Source: Deinococcus sp. (GTDB lineage: Bacteria; Deinococcota; Deinococci; Deinococcales; Deinococcaceae). From it: 29,848 nt of DNA. The stretch covers positions 1-29,848 of the forward strand of contig NZ_JAGLBG010000026.1 in the NCBI RefSeq assembly GCF_018260405.1, read 5' to 3'. The notes under the pieces are model-generated. The model was not told where the DNA came from. It saw only the letters and a program-made list of their open reading frames with translations, and did not search any database. Positions 1 to 9,465 of this stretch are shown here, piece by piece; position 1 is the first letter of the stretch; every line of letters starts with the position of its first letter. The translations under genes and the position numbers were made by a program.

Positions 1-686
1 GCCAGCGAAGCGTACATCGCCGAGATCATGAAGACCTCGACCTTCATGCGGAAGTTGTTCACGCCGAACGCCTCGGCGACCACCGGGCCACCCCGCAGCG
101 CCCGCAATGCGCGGCCCACGCGGCTTTGCAGCAAGAAGGCGGTCAGGAGCATGACCACCACTAGACACAGCAGACTCAGGTAGGCGTACTGCCGGGGCGA
201 GGTCAGGGCTGCGCCTAGCACCGTGACCGGCGGAATGTCGGTCAGGCCGGTAAAGCCGCCCAGCGCCGGGGTATTGCCGAAGGTATAGAACAGGCTCATG
301 CCCCAGGCGATAGTGGCCAGCGGCAGGTAGTGGCCCGACATCCGCAGGGTGACCATTCCCAGGAACCAGGCGATCAGGCCCGTGACCAGCAGTCCGGCGG
401 GCAGGCCCAGCCAGGGACTGAGGTGGTAGTGAGTGGACAGGACAGCGGTGGTGTACGCCCCAACCCCCATGAAGGCGGCGTGCCCGAAGCTGGTCAGCCC
501 GACCACGCCTGTCAACAGCACCAGCCCGATGGCAACGATGGCAAAGATCATGACGTTGATCATCACCGTGACTTTGAACAGGGGCAGCAGCAGCGGCAGC
601 GCCAGCAGCAGCAGCGCCAGCCCCGCGCCCAGCAGCACACGCGGCGTAAAGCGCGGCGGGTTGGTCGCTATAGCCTGCCGGATCAC
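1..686 (-). CDS. livM: Branched-chain amino-acid ABC transporter permease LivM (3' part missing at window edge)
   Basis: Inner-membrane permease of a LIV-type high-affinity branched-chain amino-acid uptake system, partner of LivH. The gene runs off the left edge of the window, so only about the first 228 codons are present. Translating the minus strand from a GTG at 686 gives a hydrophobic N-terminus, then the LivM-typical stretch VGLTSFGHAAFMGVGAY, then MSGHYLPLATIAWGMS, and near the edge VGRALRALRGGPVVAEAFGV. The last is the cytoplasmic loop that contacts the ATPase. An AGGAG Shine-Dalgarno sits just upstream of the GTG and supports this start. It lies 46 bp downstream of livH on the same strand, the usual livH-livM order. 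The ATPase genes livG and livF would be expected beyond the window. Identification is from family motifs; substrate specificity is not shown by the sequence. Confidence 0.9.
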   Translation of the reverse strand, partial: MIRQAIATNPPRFTPRVLLGAGLALLLLALPLLLPLFKVTVMINVMIFAIVAIGLVLLTGVVGLTSFGHAAFMGVGAYTTAVLSTHYHLSPWLGLPAGLLVTGLIAWFLGMVTLRMSGHYLPLATIAWGMSLFYTFGNTPALGGFTGLTDIPPVTVLGAALTSPRQYAYLSLLCLVVVMLLTAFLLQSRVGRALRALRGGPVVAEAFGVNNFRMKVEVFMISAMYASL

Positions 687-732
687 GCCGCACTCCTAGC
701 GCGGCGCGGGCAGCGGTTCATAGGAAGTCTGT

Positions 733-1782
733 TCATTCCTCATCCTCCGGGATGTGCTTGGTGATCAGCGAGCGCCACAGCAGCACTGGCAAAATCAGGG
801 TAAAGACGATCACTTCCTTCCAGGCCGAAAGGCTGAAGGAAGCGAAACTTTCAATCAGGCCGACCAGCACCGCGCCGCCCGCCGCCAGCGGGAAGCTGAC
901 CAGCCCGCCGATGATGGCCCCGATAAACCCCTTGAGGCCGATCAGGAAGCCGCTATCGTAGCCCATCGCCACGCTCGGGCCGATCAGCATACCGCTGACC
1001 CCGCCGATCAGGGCCGCCAGCAAAAAGGTCAGTGTGCCGGACGCGGTCGGGCTGATACCCACCAGCCGCGCCCCGACCCGGTTGACGGCAGTCGCCCGCA
1101 GCGCCTTGCCCATCATGGTGCGCTCGAAAAAGAAGAACAGCCCCATCATCAGCGTGGCCGAGGCCAGAATGACCAGCAGGCTCTGCTGACTGACCGTGAC
1201 TTGCCCCAGCCTGAGGTCGCCGCTCAAAAAGGGCGGCGTGCGCGAACCTTCCGGCCCGAAGAACACCAGCGCCAGCCCCGAGAGCACCATGTGCAGCGCC
1301 ACCGAGGCGATCAGCAGCACCAGTACCGTGGCGTTTTGCAACGGCTGGTACACCACGCGGTAGATCAGTGGCCCGAGCGGGGCGACCAGCAGCAGCGTAA
1401 TCAGACTTTGCACCAGCAGCGGCAGTTTCATGGGGGCCAGCGAGCCTAGGGCGAACCACAGCACTGCTCCGGTGACGGCGGCCCCGACCAGGGTAGTCAG
1501 CGCCCGGCTGCTTTGCCCTGCCCGGAACTGCGAGAAGGCCTGCATGACGGCGGCGACGGCTAGCAGCACCAGCAGCAGCCCCAGCGTGCCAGGCACCTTG
1601 CCGCCTTGCAGGGCAGCTAGCGTCAGCGTGCCGAACACCACGAACTCACCGATGGGAATAAAAATGACGCGGGTTACCGAGAACACCAGCACCAGCGCCA
1701 ATGCCAGCAGCGCGTACACCGCCCCATTGGTCAGGCCGTCGGCAAAGAGGACGGGAAAGATGGAGGGGTCAAAGACCTGCAT
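733..1782 (-). CDS. livH: Branched-chain amino-acid ABC transporter permease LivH
   Basis: First permease subunit of the LIV-type ABC importer, 349 aa, with about eight or nine predicted membrane helices. It starts with MQVFDPSIFPVLFADGLTNG followed by AVYALLALALVLVFSVTRVI, typical of LivH. Near residue 235 it has the ATPase-contact loop ALRATAVNRVGARLVGISP, then a glycine-rich C-terminal region (FIGAIIGGLVSFPLAAGGA). It is somewhat longer than the usual ~290-310 aa because of an extra hydrophobic stretch around residues 60-110. The ATG at 1782 is preceded by CAGGAGCC at proper spacing. It is the first gene of the minus-strand operon continuing into livM. No periplasmic binding-protein gene lies immediately upstream, so that component is probably elsewhere. 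Confidence 0.92.
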   Translation of the reverse strand: MQVFDPSIFPVLFADGLTNGAVYALLALALVLVFSVTRVIFIPIGEFVVFGTLTLAALQGGKVPGTLGLLLVLLAVAAVMQAFSQFRAGQSSRALTTLVGAAVTGAVLWFALGSLAPMKLPLLVQSLITLLLVAPLGPLIYRVVYQPLQNATVLVLLIASVALHMVLSGLALVFFGPEGSRTPPFLSGDLRLGQVTVSQQSLLVILASATLMMGLFFFFERTMMGKALRATAVNRVGARLVGISPTASGTLTFLLAALIGGVSGMLIGPSVAMGYDSGFLIGLKGFIGAIIGGLVSFPLAAGGAVLVGLIESFASFSLSAWKEVIVFTLILPVLLWRSLITKHIPEDEE

Positions 1783-1802
1783 GACGGCTCCTGCACGGCG
1801 GT

Positions 1803-1830
1803 TTTATAACTGAAAGATAGGTCACTTGAA
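1803..1830 (-). promoter_or_regulatory. Possible promoter of livH
   Basis: On the minus strand there is a TATAAA -10 box (1803..1808) with TTCAAG 16 bp upstream (1825..1830) as a weak -35. Transcription would begin about 14 bp before the livH Shine-Dalgarno/start region. The -35 matches consensus at only 3/6, so this is a tentative assignment. Confidence 0.35.
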
Positions 1831-2138
1831 TAGCCTCCGGAAGGTCAGGTTCTGGGAATAGGACGGGGTATCGCGGCGGCGGCGAAGTTGTTCGCGGGCC
1901 GCGTCTTCAATTTTTCTTCATCTTGGACAGTCTTGTTATAGCGCCTCGCCGCCCGGAGGTCACCATGCAGATGTCTGGCACTCCCGAGCGGCGCTGATGA
2001 ACCAGGCCGCCGCTAGCGAAAACGCCGCCTGCCCCCGAAAACGGGACAGTGCAGCGCAGCAGAAACGCAGCAGGCCACAAACTTCCAGTCGCCGCTCTGC
2101 ATAACGGGCGTCCTACTGGAAAAATCCGTGACATTTAA

Positions 2139-2170
2139 CTCGTGCTGACCTCGCCCGTGCCCAGCACGAG
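2139..2170 (-). terminator. Hairpin downstream of the XdhC gene
   Basis: A perfect 9-bp inverted repeat (CTCGTGCTG / CAGCACGAG) with a 14-nt loop lies 22 bp beyond the stop codon of the XdhC-family gene. On the minus strand it is followed by TTAAAT rather than a long T-run. It is a plausible but not classical intrinsic terminator. Confidence 0.4.
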
Positions 2171-2191
2171 TGGCCCGAACAAGGCTGGGGG

Positions 2192-3193
2192 CTACTCCGT
2201 TCTGCCCGACAACGGCTGAGCGCCCGTCCCCTCCACCGTCTGGACATATTCCGAGAGCACACTGAGGGCAATTCCGGCAGGCGAACTGAGGCCGAGGTCA
2301 AGCCCTGCCGGGGTGCGGAGGCGCGCCAGTACCCCCGGCGGCGTGCCGGTCTCGGCCATGAAGCGCAGCAGGGCTTGCCCCCGGCGGCGCGAGGCGACCA
2401 GCGCCACATACCGCGCCGGGCCGCCCAGCACCCGCCCCAGCACCGAGAGTTCGTGCGCGTAGTCGTGGGAGAGCACAGCCACGCCGTCGCCGGGCCGCAA
2501 TTCGGGTAACAGCAGGTCATGTCCCGCCGGAACAATCAATCGCTCGTGCGCGTCGGGCAGGTGCGCGGGGGTCATCCGCCCGGCCTGGTCGTCCGTGACC
2601 ACCACCCGCAGCCCCAGCGTCCGCGCCAGCCTTGCCAGTGGCGGGGCCACCGGGCCAGCCCCCACGATAAGAAGGGTGGGGGGAGCGGGGCGGTGTTCGG
2701 TGAAAGCACCGGTCTCGTCCGGCACGGCCTGCGGCGAGAGGTCGCCCGCCGCGCTTCTGGCCCAGGTCGGCCCCGCGCCCCCGCCCAGCGGCGTGAACAC
2801 CTGCACGTCCTTGCCCGCTTCCCGCCGCGCCGCCAGCCAAGCCCACAGAGGGTGCCCCGGCGACATCGGCGTAAGCTGGGCGCTCACTTGGCCCGAGCAG
2901 GTCAAGCCGAACTCGTAGTCGTCCCCGCTGCCGAGGTCCAGCGAGACAAGCCGCCCCGCGCCGCTTTCCCGCACCGCCTCTACCTCGCGCCGCAACTGTC
3001 CATCGGCGCAACTGCCGAGGGTCAGCGTGCCGCGCAGGGTGGCGTCGGCCAAAGCCCAGGCGCGGCGACCTGCCGCCTGGCCCCGGCCCCCGCTGCCGAC
3101 GAGGGTAACGAGCACTGCCTTGCGTGGCCCCTGCCCGGCGAGTTCGGCGCACAGGGCCAGGAAGGCAGGGTAGGTTTCGTCTATAGCGTTCAC
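2192..3193 (-). CDS. xdhC: XdhC/CoxI family protein (molybdoenzyme maturation factor)
   Basis: A 333-aa XdhC/CoxI-family protein. Family members bind the molybdenum cofactor and help insert it, sulfurated, into xanthine dehydrogenase or CO-dehydrogenase-type hydroxylases. Two domains are visible. The N-terminal XdhC_CoxI domain (about residues 20-135) has a VLVTLVGSGGRGQAAGRRAW-type opening and a cysteine in LTCSGQVSAQL, where the family usually has a CGG-type motif. The C-terminal Rossmann-like domain begins at LLIVGAGPVAPPLARLARTL (about residue 174), followed by VVVTDD. The start is GTG at 3193. The Shine-Dalgarno is weak, and the start codon is only 15 bp from the end of an intergenic repeat. 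No xdhA/xdhB-like genes are in the window, so the client enzyme is unknown. The altered CSG motif is a small deviation from the family. Confidence 0.8.
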   Translation of the reverse strand: MNAIDETYPAFLALCAELAGQGPRKAVLVTLVGSGGRGQAAGRRAWALADATLRGTLTLGSCADGQLRREVEAVRESGAGRLVSLDLGSGDDYEFGLTCSGQVSAQLTPMSPGHPLWAWLAARREAGKDVQVFTPLGGGAGPTWARSAAGDLSPQAVPDETGAFTEHRPAPPTLLIVGAGPVAPPLARLARTLGLRVVVTDDQAGRMTPAHLPDAHERLIVPAGHDLLLPELRPGDGVAVLSHDYAHELSVLGRVLGGPARYVALVASRRRGQALLRFMAETGTPPGVLARLRTPAGLDLGLSSPAGIALSVLSEYVQTVEGTGAQPLSGRTE

Positions 3194-3207
3194 GGTGTCA
3201 TACCCAG

Positions 3208-3411
3208 TGCCGATTGAACCGGGCCGTTATAGATTCAACCGGAGCAGACGCGAGTAGGAAAAGATACGGGTTTCGCGGCCTGTCGGTATAGACGGCCCCG
3301 TCTTGGTCAGAACGGCACCCGGAATGGGGCCTGACCGCTTCTTGGTCAGAACGGCACCCAGGATGGGGCCTGACCGCTCCCCGACTGCGCCAGAGTTGAG
3401 CGGAATCCGTA
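3208..3411 (+). repeat. Dispersed intergenic repeat, copy A
   Basis: About 204 bp that recur in shorter, diverged form at 7034..7210. Shared blocks, in order, are TGCCGATTGAACCGGGCCGT, AAGATACGGGTTTCGCGG, TCTTGGTCAGAACGGCACCC, ATGGGGCCTGACCGC and GCGGAATCCGTA. The left part holds a small dyad (GATTGAA...TTCAACC), and the GGTCAG...CTGACC unit can also fold. It lies between the XdhC gene and the SodC-fusion gene. Its left edge is 15 bp upstream of the xdhC start codon. I see no ORF in it; it looks like a small non-coding repeat family member of the kind known in deinococcal genomes. Confidence 0.75.
3301..3378 (+). repeat. 39-bp tandem duplication inside repeat copy A
   Basis: Two adjacent 39-bp units (3301..3339 and 3340..3378) differ at two positions. 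Each contains TCTTGGTCAGAACGGCACCC and ends GGGGCCTGACCGCT, so each can form a GGTCAG/CTGACC hairpin. Copy B at 7034..7210 contains only one full unit. Confidence 0.85.
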
Positions 3412-3496
3412 GAGTCGGTACTCACGATGACTTCCGAACAGGGCAAGCAGCAAAAGATACGTGTTGCGGATTGTGGGGAATTGGACGCCGCACCTA

Positions 3497-4900
3497 TCAG
3501 AACTTGCCAAAGCGGGTGAGCTTGAAGGGCGTTTCGGGCGTGCCGCCCATGCGGTCAAGTTGCGCCTGCGTTACCACGAGGTCGCCTCCCACCATCGCCA
3601 GCGTCGTGGGGAAGCGCAGCCCGGCCAGCGGCTCTTCCTTGACAAGTTGGCCGCTGCCGTAGTCGGCGCTCAAGCTCACTTTGGCGACTACCTGATTCTT
3701 ATTACGGGCCACGTACAGGTCATGGCCGCTCAGCAGCAGGCCGTCACCGTTGACGAGGCCGCCCATGACCTTGCTGACCGCCTTCGTCTTCAGGTTGATG
3801 CGCCACAGCTCGCCGGTATTCAACTGAATCGCCAGCAGGTATTTGCCGTCGGGCGTCGCCACGATGCCGTTGAGGTTGACGCCGGGGCCGTACTTGATAG
3901 GGGTCTTGGAAAGGTCAAGCCAGGCGGTCAGGTTCATGTTCTTGTCTACCCGGAACAGCACGGGACGGGAAGAATCGGTGACGTACACATTGCCGTCGGG
4001 CGCGGCCACTAGGTCATTGACATAGGGGCGCGGTGACTTGGGCGTCTCCAGCACCTTCAGCGTCATGCCATCTGGCGAGAGGATACTGACTGTGCCCTGA
4101 GCACCGCCCGCGACCCACAGGCGGCCCTGCGCGTCCACCTTCAGGCCGAGGGCCACCATCCGCCCCAGTGCGCCGCCCTCCTGAAACTTGGTGACGGCTC
4201 CGGTCTGCGCGTTGATGGCGTAAACCGTGCCGTTCTGGGCGCTGCCGGTGTAAATCACGCCTTTTCTGGCGTCATAGGCCACGCCTTCGGGGAAGTCCTG
4301 CGGGCCGGGCAGCAGGTAGTCGCGCACAGTCAGCCCGTTACGTACAATCACGCCGCAGCGCTCGCGTGCGCCCGACTTGCCCGCAGGGTCAGACTTGTAG
4401 TCGTCGGGCTGGGCGTGGATGACCAGAGTGCGGTTAAGCACGCCGTTTTCTCCGGTCAAGCTGGTCTTGTCGGTCATGAAGCTGGCCTTGCCCACGCCGT
4501 CCGCGCCCACTGTCAGCATGGGCAGGTCGCCGCCGTGCCCGTACAGGTTGGGGGCCTTTGGGTCACCGTGGTTCTTGCTCATGCCGGGGTCGAAGTGCCC
4601 GCCCGCGCCGCCAAAAGGCACCACCGTATTCGTGGCCGGGTCCACGCCGGGGGTGCAGCGCCCGAATTCGTGCAGGTGCATGCCGCGCTGTCCCGGCGTC
4701 AGGCCGCGCACCTCCACCGTGACGTGGACACCCGCGCCCATCTGTTCAAACTGGGCGCTGCCGAGGACTTGCCCGGCAGAGTCACGCAGGGCGGCAGTCG
4801 CCTTGAGCGGAGCGGCTGGAAGGGGGGCGGGGGACTGGGCACCGCCCACACTGGCGAGGCCGAGCAGAAGGGCAGGAAGAAGAAACAGGGATTTATTCAT
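3497..4900 (-). CDS. Secreted Cu/Zn superoxide dismutase fused to an SMP-30/NHL-type beta-propeller
   Basis: A 467-aa exported protein. Residues 1-21 are a signal peptide (MNKSLFLLPALLLG...GGA). Residues 35-190 are a SodC domain with every expected ligand: H75 and H77 (GMHLHEFG), H102 (GGHFDP), H111 (NHGDPKAPN), H122 and D125 (YGHGGDLP) and H162 (VIHAQPDDY). An arginine (R179 or R181) near RCGVI and a C82/C182 disulfide pair are also present. Residues 195-467 continue without a stop into a six-bladed-propeller sequence of the SMP-30/gluconolactonase/NHL kind, with repeats such as FPEGVAYDARKGVIYTGSAQ, LWVAGGAQGTVSILSPDG and VNDLVAAPDGNVYVTDSSR. The dismutase should destroy periplasmic superoxide; the propeller's role is unknown. 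I chose the ATG at 4900, which gives a signal peptide and a weak AGAGG site, over an upstream in-frame start that would add 52 unlikely residues. Confidence 0.88.
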   Translation of the reverse strand: MNKSLFLLPALLLGLASVGGAQSPAPLPAAPLKATAALRDSAGQVLGSAQFEQMGAGVHVTVEVRGLTPGQRGMHLHEFGRCTPGVDPATNTVVPFGGAGGHFDPGMSKNHGDPKAPNLYGHGGDLPMLTVGADGVGKASFMTDKTSLTGENGVLNRTLVIHAQPDDYKSDPAGKSGARERCGVIVRNGLTVRDYLLPGPQDFPEGVAYDARKGVIYTGSAQNGTVYAINAQTGAVTKFQEGGALGRMVALGLKVDAQGRLWVAGGAQGTVSILSPDGMTLKVLETPKSPRPYVNDLVAAPDGNVYVTDSSRPVLFRVDKNMNLTAWLDLSKTPIKYGPGVNLNGIVATPDGKYLLAIQLNTGELWRINLKTKAVSKVMGGLVNGDGLLLSGHDLYVARNKNQVVAKVSLSADYGSGQLVKEEPLAGLRFPTTLAMVGGDLVVTQAQLDRMGGTPETPFKLTRFGKF

Positions 4901-5022
4901 GAAGAAACCTCTGATGGATTCTGGGTGGCTTAGAGGGGTTGCATTAGGTTCGGGCACACTTGCCAAAAGCACCAGATGGCCTCTGCCCGCAGCTTTGCGA
5001 GTCCCTGACAAGGAAAGAGTGA

Positions 5023-5051
5023 AAAAGATGGTCAAAAGAGCACCATCTTTT
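5023..5051 (-). terminator. Intrinsic terminator of the PQQ-dehydrogenase gene
   Basis: A perfect 10-bp inverted repeat AAAAGATGGT / ACCATCTTTT with a 9-nt loop lies 26 bp after the stop of the gene at 5077..6321. On the minus strand the 3' arm runs into TTTTT, giving a classical stem plus T-run. It separates that gene from the SodC-fusion gene, which therefore probably has its own promoter. Confidence 0.65.
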
Positions 5052-5076
5052 GGCACAATGCTCTAAACTGCTGGAC

Positions 5077-6321
5077 TCATTTCCCGGTGTAGCGCACCCG
5101 GTAGATCACGCCGCTCTGGTCGTCGGTAAACAGCAGGCTGCCGTCGGTGTAGATGGCCACACCTGCCACGCGCCCGAACTGCTTCCATTCGTCGCCTTCC
5201 TTGTACACGAAGCCGGTCACGAAGGGTTCAATTTTCTCGGGCTTGTTCTGCGCGTCAAACACCACCCGCGCAATCTCGTAGCCGCTCGGCTCGTTGCGGT
5301 TCCAGGAGCCGCGCAGGGCGACGAAGGCGTCGTTCCGGTACTCGACAGGAAACTGGGTGCCGGTGTAGAACTTCATCATAATGGCGGCGGCGTGGGCAGT
5401 GTAGTTAAGGGCGCTGCCCTGGGTGGCCGCGCAGTACTCGGCTTTGGTCAGCTTGCCGGGGATGTTAGCGGTGGTCACGTAGGGATCAGGCTGCTTGTCG
5501 CCGTAGCACACCGGCCAGCCGTAATTCTTGCCGCGCACGATAACGTTTAGTTCCTCGGGCGGAATGTTGTCGCCGTGCCAGTCGCTGCCCTGGTCAAAGC
5601 CGTAGAACGTTTTAGTGATGGGGTGCCAGCCGTAACCGATGGTGTGGCGTAGGCCGCGTGCGAAAACTTCGCGGTACTGCCCGTCCGGGGAAATCCGCAG
5701 GATGGTGGCTTCCTCGGGGTTCTGGGTAGGCGAGTCGTTGTTGGTGGAGCCGAACGAAGCGTACAGGTAGCCGTCTGGCCCCCACAGCAAGCCCCGCGCC
5801 GGGTGCTGGCCCGCGTCGGGAAAGCCGTCGGCAAAGACGCGCGGCACGCTCAGAGCGCCGTCTTTCGCCATGTCCATCACCCAGATGGTCTTTTCGCCCA
5901 CCGCGTACAGCTTGCCGCCCCTGACGTCCAGGCCGTGAACGAGATTGAGGTTTTCCGCGACCTTGCGGCGCTCCCCGGCGTCAAATTTGCCGTCCTTGTT
6001 GGCGTCCTTGAGGTACCAGATGTCCCCATTGGCACGGCGGGTCAGGTAAATGGAGCCATCACTCATCACGTGCATCATGCGGGCGTTGCCCAGGTCCGTC
6101 GCCATCACGCTGATTTGGAATCCGTCGGGGACTTTGAGGCGGGCGAGCTTGTCGGGCGTGAAAGCCAGGGCCGTCGGCTCGTTCTTGGTGACGGTGGCGC
6201 TGACGGGTTTTTCCGGCGCGGGCAACGGGCGGGGGGTGGGCGCGGGGGGCGCCTGAGTCGGGGTGGTCTGGGCGAGGGCCACCGTGAGCAGGGCAGCGGT
6301 CAGGGTCAGCATTCGTTGCAT
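5077..6321 (-). CDS. Secreted PQQ-dependent sugar dehydrogenase (sorbosone/glucose dehydrogenase family)
   Basis: A 414-aa exported beta-propeller oxidoreductase of the soluble glucose/L-sorbosone dehydrogenase family. Members oxidise aldoses or related sugars with pyrroloquinoline quinone and Ca2+. Residues 1-17 form a signal peptide (MQRMLTLTAALLTVALA), followed by a proline-rich linker (residues 20-40). The propeller starts at PDGFQISVMATDLGNARMM. Family landmarks are NLVHGLDVRGGKLYAVG (H129), DAGQHPARGLLWGPDGYLY, ARGLRHTIGYGWHP (R225), GDNIPPEELNVI and GKNYGWPVCYG. The start ATG at 6321 has GGAGG seven bases upstream. It has a strong terminator of its own and is probably monocistronic. 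No pqq biosynthesis genes are in the window, so cofactor supply and the true substrate are unknown. Confidence 0.85.
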   Translation of the reverse strand: MQRMLTLTAALLTVALAQTTPTQAPPAPTPRPLPAPEKPVSATVTKNEPTALAFTPDKLARLKVPDGFQISVMATDLGNARMMHVMSDGSIYLTRRANGDIWYLKDANKDGKFDAGERRKVAENLNLVHGLDVRGGKLYAVGEKTIWVMDMAKDGALSVPRVFADGFPDAGQHPARGLLWGPDGYLYASFGSTNNDSPTQNPEEATILRISPDGQYREVFARGLRHTIGYGWHPITKTFYGFDQGSDWHGDNIPPEELNVIVRGKNYGWPVCYGDKQPDPYVTTANIPGKLTKAEYCAATQGSALNYTAHAAAIMMKFYTGTQFPVEYRNDAFVALRGSWNRNEPSGYEIARVVFDAQNKPEKIEPFVTGFVYKEGDEWKQFGRVAGVAIYTDGSLLFTDDQSGVIYRVRYTGK

Positions 6322-6595
6322 TTAAAATCCTCCGGGAAAAGTTTGCTGGGATTGAAATGAATACTAGAGTGTGCGCGTGTCCGCGTGAGTCAGCTTTCGG
6401 TCAGTCTGGATTTTCGGCAATGCTCCTCGGTTCTACCTGGGGCTGCACTTTTATTTCGGGGCGGGGCGCGGGGCGTCAGCTCGCGGAGTTCAAATGCTCC
6501 GCCCTGATCACGAATAACGGCCCCCGGCACGGGGATTGCTCCCTTCCTGGGTCATGGGGGTGCCTCATAGGTGGGGCCTGAGGTTAGACGGGAAC
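6322..6595. other. Intergenic region between the PQQ dehydrogenase and DoxX genes
   Basis: 274 bp with no supported gene. On the minus strand a TAGTAT about 40-45 bp before the 6321 start could serve as a -10, but no good -35 accompanies it. Near the DoxX gene there are weak dyads (CTCA...TGAG around 6563..6581), none with a T-run. Confidence 0.4.
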
Positions 6596-7009
6596 TCAGT
6601 CGCGCCGTTTATCCAGCGCCCCGGTGCTCCACAGCGCCGCTGCCACCAGCACAGGCTGGAAAAACAGCCGGACAAAGCGCTTCTGGTCAGTGTCCAGGCC
6701 AAAAGCGCTCGTGTGCGTGAGGTACTGCGAGATATTGCCGGGGAAAATGGCGACGAAGAAGGCGGCCAGCAGCGTCCCGACGGTGCGGCGCCGAGGCTGT
6801 TTAGTCGCCAGCATAGCCACGCCAAAGGAAATTTCCACGACACCTGAGGCCAGCACCACGAAGTCTTTGTCCAGCGGCAAGAAGTCCGGCACCTGCGCTT
6901 GAAAGTCCTCCCGCGCGAAGGTCATGTGGCTGGTGCCCGCCAGAAGCATGATGCTTCCCAGAAGGATGCGGGCGAGGCTCTGGGCTTTGGTTTCGGTGCT
7001 CTTGTTCAT
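6596..7009 (-). CDS. DoxX family membrane protein
   Basis: A 137-aa integral membrane protein with four predicted helices (about residues 10-30, 50-68, 77-95 and 113-130). It matches the DoxX-like family: an N-terminal LARILLGSIMLLAGTSHMTF, a central FVVLASGVVEISFGVAMLAT and a basic loop (KQPRRRT). Members occur with oxidoreductases or alone, and their function is poorly defined; roles in redox or thiol stress have been proposed. The ATG at 7009 has AAGGAAAT upstream at suitable spacing. The 5' end is 25 bp from intergenic repeat copy B. It does not overlap a neighbour and is likely transcribed alone. Assignment is from the hydrophobic pattern and family resemblance. Confidence 0.75.
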   Translation of the reverse strand: MNKSTETKAQSLARILLGSIMLLAGTSHMTFAREDFQAQVPDFLPLDKDFVVLASGVVEISFGVAMLATKQPRRRTVGTLLAAFFVAIFPGNISQYLTHTSAFGLDTDQKRFVRLFFQPVLVAAALWSTGALDKRRD

Positions 7010-7033
7010 GGTTTATTTCCTTGTTATGCGGAC

Positions 7034-7210
7034 TGCCGATTGAACCGGGCCGTTTTGGATTCAATCCGAGCCGAGGCGAGAAGGAAAGATACGGGTTTCG
7101 CGGTATGGGCTACGGCTTCTTGGTCAGAACGGCACCCGTATGGGGCCTGACCGCACCAGTGAAGGGGCCTGCCCGCCTCCCGACTGTACCAGAATTTAGC
7201 GGAATCCGTA
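7034..7210 (+). repeat. Dispersed intergenic repeat, copy B
   Basis: Diverged, shorter copy of the repeat at 3208..3411. It keeps TGCCGATTGAACCGGGCCGT at the left end, AAGATACGGGTTTCGCGG, one TCTTGGTCAGAACGGCACCC unit, CCCGACTG and the right-end GCGGAATCCGTA. It lies between the ftsH terminator and the DoxX gene, with its left edge 25 bp upstream of the DoxX start codon. Orientation relative to the downstream gene is the same as in copy A. Confidence 0.75.
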
Positions 7211-7263
7211 TGGCAAGCCACACGCGGGCGTGGCAGGATGGAACTGGTGCTGCCCACACGCAA

Positions 7264-7293
7264 ACAAAAGTTCCGGTGCAACAAAAGTTCCGG
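7264..7293 (+). repeat. 13-bp direct repeat near the ftsH terminator
   Basis: ACAAAAGTTCCGG occurs twice (7264..7276 and 7281..7293), separated by four bases, just beyond the ftsH terminator. Function unknown; it may be simple duplication. Confidence 0.5.
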
Positions 7294-7296
7294 CCA

Positions 7297-7326
7297 AATA
7301 AAACTCCCCCGCGCGGCGGCGGGGAA
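7297..7326 (-). terminator. Intrinsic terminator of ftsH
   Basis: On the minus strand a CCCCGC / GCGGGG stem with a six-base GC loop is followed by GAGTTTTATTT, 36 bp after the ftsH stop codon. GC stem plus T-rich tail is the classical form. Confidence 0.65.
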
Positions 7327-7361
7327 GGGTGGTTCAGGCTAAAGCTCGGGCGTTGGTTGGT

Positions 7362-9209
<1,848 letters not shown>

Positions 9210-9393
9210 GAATGGGCCTCCGAAAAGTTAAGTGGTGGAGCAGTTTGACGTGCAGTGGTAGCGGCTGAAATAGAACATGCAGGGCGCACCTCACCCTGAG
9301 ACTTGAGTGTACCAGTATCAAATGACTTAAGCTAGGACAGTTGCTCCAGCTTCCTGAACTTTCCTTTACCATTCTGTTTTACTTGTACCCGAG

Positions 9394-9465
9394 TCACTTA
9401 TGGCGGGCCTGGATCAGCGTGACTGGCCCGGTGATTTCCACCGTTACGGTGCTCTGGGCGCTCAC
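9394..9465 (-). CDS. Possible 23-aa ORF or gene remnant downstream of the enoyl-CoA hydratase
   Basis: A GTG at 9465 overlaps the TGA of the enoyl-CoA hydratase gene by four bases (GTGA), the arrangement seen between coupled operon genes. It opens a 23-codon frame (VSAQSTVTVEITGP...) that ends at 9394. The start of a formerly longer third operon gene is one reading, chance the other. No family recognised. Confidence 0.2.
   Translation of the reverse strand: MSAQSTVTVEITGPVTLIQARHK

Larger units (their letters stand above)
1783..2191. other. Intergenic region between livH and the XdhC gene
   Basis: About 410 bp without a convincing gene. Short open frames exist on the minus strand, but they have arginine-rich, low-complexity translations with no recognisable motif and no good ribosome site. 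The only structures I can support are the livH promoter candidate next to 1783 and the dyad-symmetric hairpin at 2139..2170. Pieces such as CGGGACAGTGCAGCGCAGCAG are GC-rich but not repeated elsewhere in the window. Confidence 0.5.

Noticed and set aside
754..1449. Long open frames opposite livH on the plus strand
   Set aside because: Gln/His/Arg-rich translations without motifs; shadow of the GC-rich third-position pattern of livH on the other strand.
1907..2134. 75-codon minus-strand ORF between livH and xdhC
   Set aside because: Basic, low-complexity translation, no ribosome site, and it overlaps the hairpin region downstream of xdhC.
2519..3217. Plus-strand open frame of about 230 codons opposite the XdhC gene
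   Set aside because: Low-complexity basic translation; the minus-strand frame has a recognisable two-domain XdhC protein.
3301..3378. CRISPR array
   Set aside because: Only two directly adjacent 39-bp units with no spacers; it is a tandem duplication within a dispersed repeat.
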